Positions 5,379-6,596 of a DNA stretch of 6,596 nt are shown here, piece after piece; position 1 is the stretch's first letter, and each line of letters begins with the position of its first letter. The DNA is from Lachnospiraceae bacterium. GTDB lineage: Bacteria; Bacillota; Clostridia; Lachnospirales; Lachnospiraceae. A program made the translations under genes and the position numbers. Location of the stretch: contig VSOC01000174.1 of NCBI GenBank assembly GCA_009774615.1, positions 1 through 6,596 on the forward strand. The letters run 5' to 3'. Below the pieces are notes generated by a model that saw only the letters and a program-made list of their open reading frames with translations, made no database searches and had not been told where the DNA came from.

Positions 5379-5526
5379 AAATTGCTTTCTGACAGATGTG
5401 CGTCACAATTTGTGGGAGATTTGAGCCAAATGAAGGGCGCATAGTGGGCTATGTAACCTGAATTTTGCTCAAATCTCCCGCGAAGTGGGGCGTGCATCTG
5501 GCGGGAATGAATTTTCAAACACGCTC
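5367..5526. mobile_element. MITE-like non-autonomous inverted-repeat element inside the transposase gene
   Basis: GAGCGTGTTTGAAAATT (5367-5383) is perfectly inverted at 5510-5526. Adjacent CTAG (5364-5367 and 5526-5529) gives either a TA duplication with a 160-bp element or a CTAG duplication with a 158-bp element. The ambiguity arises because CTAG is itself palindromic. The whole insert is one palindrome in a single register (paired positions sum to 10893): CAGATG 5393-5398 with CATCTG 5495-5500, GGGAGATTTGAGC 5414-5426 with its complement at 5467-5479, and apex CATAG 5440-5444 with CTATG 5449-5453. It encodes no transposase, and four in-frame stops occur (5376, 5442, 5454, 5508). TA or CTAG duplications fit IS630- or IS5-type transposases acting in trans. 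The family is not settled. Confidence 0.88.
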
Positions 5527-5528
5527 TA

Positions 5529-6221
5529 GAAGAATTCTATTCCGAATGGGAGAAATGGCGTGATGAAAAATATCATGCCCGCACCCACCGCAGTCTTAAA
5601 GATGCAGGTGAACAATGGGTTACACCAAATGAATTATTTGACCATGCTCCCCGTTATGAAAAGGCAGCACCACCCAGGGAGTATGCGGCAATGCTTCTGA
5701 TGAAGGCAGATGTAGCTCGTGTTACTAATCAAGGCATTAACAAGTTTGGAATGTTATACACCGACTATGAACTTTGTTTTTATAAGGATAAAAAAGTAAA
5801 AATCAAATGGGAATTCGACGACGTAAGCAAACTTTTTGTTTATGACATGGATGGACACAAAATCTGTGAAGCCGTTTCCGCAGAAGTTCTGGGCTTTGGA
5901 GAAAAGTGCTCTCAGGCTGCACTGGAAAAACTTATGCGTGACCAGAAACGCCAGTATAAAGAATGTGCAGAAACCCTTGAAAACTACACAACCCCATACG
6001 AAGCAAGAATTGAACAGGGCCGCCCGTCTGATGCGGTAGGAAAACTTGACCTGACTATTAAAGTAAACCGAACTCAAAAAGTTATTTCCCTGCCAACGGA
6101 TAAAGAATACCGGGCAGAAGCTACCGCCAATAGCAAGAAAAAAAGAACCACAGCAGGAGATGAATTTTTCTCTGCCAAAGCAGACAGCGCTCTCTCACGG
6201 CTGAAAGCAATGAATCAATAA
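5529..6221 (+). pseudogene. MuA-like transposase, C-terminal part separated by the MITE-like insertion
   Basis: After the insert the transposase frame resumes exactly at GAA 5529 and runs 230 residues to TAA 6219-6221. It begins EEFYSEWEKWRDEKYHARTH, the usual sequence just after a Mu-type catalytic core (FY-x-x-W-x-x-x-Y-N/H-x-R-x-H-x-x-L). A beta-rich Mu transposase C-terminal domain follows, then a basic tail rich in Lys and Ser. In MuA this region contributes non-specific DNA binding and contacts MuB and ClpX. No start codon lies near the junction. The first plausible internal start is ATG 5691, with a weak GGGAG about 10 nt upstream, which would yield 176 residues. It is most simply a broken gene half, although expression as a separate polypeptide cannot be excluded. 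Its codons show no decay, so the insertion looks recent. Confidence 0.8.
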
Positions 6222-6237
6222 AACAAGGAGGTATAAG

Positions 6238-6596
6238 ATGGAAGTTGCAGCAGCAGAACAAAACAACATTTATGAGATTCCAGATCTCGCACAGAAAATT
6301 AACAACTACATTCTTACAGAACACAGCAGCATAGCTACCGTAGCAAAGGCGATTTGTTACAGCCGGACAACCGTATCACGTTATCTGTCAGGAAAGTATG
6401 ACAGCGATCCAACAGACATTGAAAGCAAGCTTTTCGAATTCCTCTCCCGCCAAACGGGTGAAGTTGTTCCTCTTTATGCTCCTGCTTCAGATGTGGTCCC
6501 AAAACCAGGAACAACACCTGCCTTTTATGAAAGCCGCGATGCCAAAGCCGTTCTTGGCTTATGCCAGAGCTGCCAGGAATACATAGGTCTGGGCAT
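6238..6596 (+). CDS. MuB-like target-selection ATPase, N-terminal part (runs off the window)
   Basis: ATG 6238 follows AAGGAGG (6225-6231) by 6 nt, 16 nt after the transposase stop. The 119 visible residues begin with an HTH-like segment (IATVAKAICYSRTTVSRYLS, about 36-55), similar to MuB's N-terminal HTH (GLSTGTISSFINDKY). A linker and FYESRDAKAVLGLCQSCQEY follow. In MuB-like proteins that segment precedes the Walker A motif, which would fall just beyond the window, so the ATPase part itself is not seen. MuB is an AAA+ ATPase that coats target DNA and delivers it to MuA. Position directly after the transposase gene supports the call. Confidence 0.8.
   Translation, partial: MEVAAAEQNNIYEIPDLAQKINNYILTEHSSIATVAKAICYSRTTVSRYLSGKYDSDPTDIESKLFEFLSRQTGEVVPLYAPASDVVPKPGTTPAFYESRDAKAVLGLCQSCQEYIGLG

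Larger units (their letters stand above)
590..6596 (+). mobile_element. Mu-like transposable prophage/transposon, left (early) part
   Basis: The gene order is diagnostic: a minus-strand CI-like repressor, a divergent early operon, a small Ner-like HTH protein, a MuA-type DDE transposase, then a MuB-type protein with an N-terminal HTH. This is the early-region layout of transposable (Mu-like) phages. Late genes would be expected to the right, beyond the window. The left boundary is approximate: it must lie between the end of the host acetyltransferase (99) and the repressor gene (735). I placed it before the first putative transposase-binding repeat. Confidence 0.7.

Noticed and set aside
5276..5518. 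80-aa minus-strand frame through the inserted element
   Set aside because: It arises from the palindrome and antisense transposase codons, with no ribosome site; the element appears to be non-coding.
5364..5529. Group II or self-splicing intron, or programmed ribosome bypass, as the explanation of the split transposase
   Set aside because: The insert is only about 160 bp with perfect terminal inverted repeats and a target duplication, which fits a transposed element; none of the intron signatures are visible. Bypass is not excluded but nothing in the sequence asks for it.
1..6596. CRISPR array, tRNA or rRNA genes
   Set aside because: No regularly spaced repeat-spacer units, cloverleaf or conserved rRNA segments were seen on either strand.

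Overview
The window looks like the left (early) part of a Mu-type transposable prophage or phage-derived transposon in a low-to-moderate GC Bacillota genome, most likely of class Clostridia (Lachnospiraceae-like). The reasons are strong AGGAGG ribosome sites, TTG/GTG starts, a DUF6906-type small protein, and the gene order repressor - early genes - Ner-like HTH - MuA-like transposase - MuB-like protein. The genus cannot be fixed from sequence reading alone.

Layout. Bases 1-99 are the last 32 codons of a probable host GNAT acetyltransferase, followed by two hairpins (171-194 and 217-250), the second terminator-like. Bases 251-734 carry no convincing gene. They hold several repeats, including three copies of CAATTCTGCA in mixed orientation (593-697) that are the best candidates for transposase-binding sites at the element's left end. 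The exact left boundary and its target duplication cannot be fixed without the right end. A CI-like XRE repressor lies on the minus strand (735-1220). It is divergent from a consensus promoter (TTGACA-17-TATAAT) embedded in a large palindrome (1237-1274), which is the probable lysogeny operator. That promoter drives a DUF6906 small protein, a 317-aa protein of unknown function and a 72-aa coiled-coil-like protein. These run tail-to-tail into a minus-strand ClpP-fold protease-like gene (2706-3209), which overlaps the last one by 20 bp.

A second divergent promoter region (about 3229-3286), in which the two -10 boxes overlap, drives the ClpP-like gene leftward and the transposition operon rightward. 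That operon encodes a small membrane protein, a Ner-like HTH protein, a DDE transposase of the MuA type and the start of a MuB-type protein (cut by the window end).

The most notable finding is that the MuA-like gene is split by a 158-160 bp non-autonomous inverted-repeat element (MITE-like, 5367-5526). The whole insert is one continuous, bulge-free palindrome centred between 5446 and 5447. It introduces a TGA after the DDE catalytic core and separates it from the C-terminal domain. Without the insert the reading frame rejoins exactly into a 686-aa protein, close to MuA's 663 aa. The element is therefore probably crippled for transposition, unless the two halves work in trans or the insert can excise.
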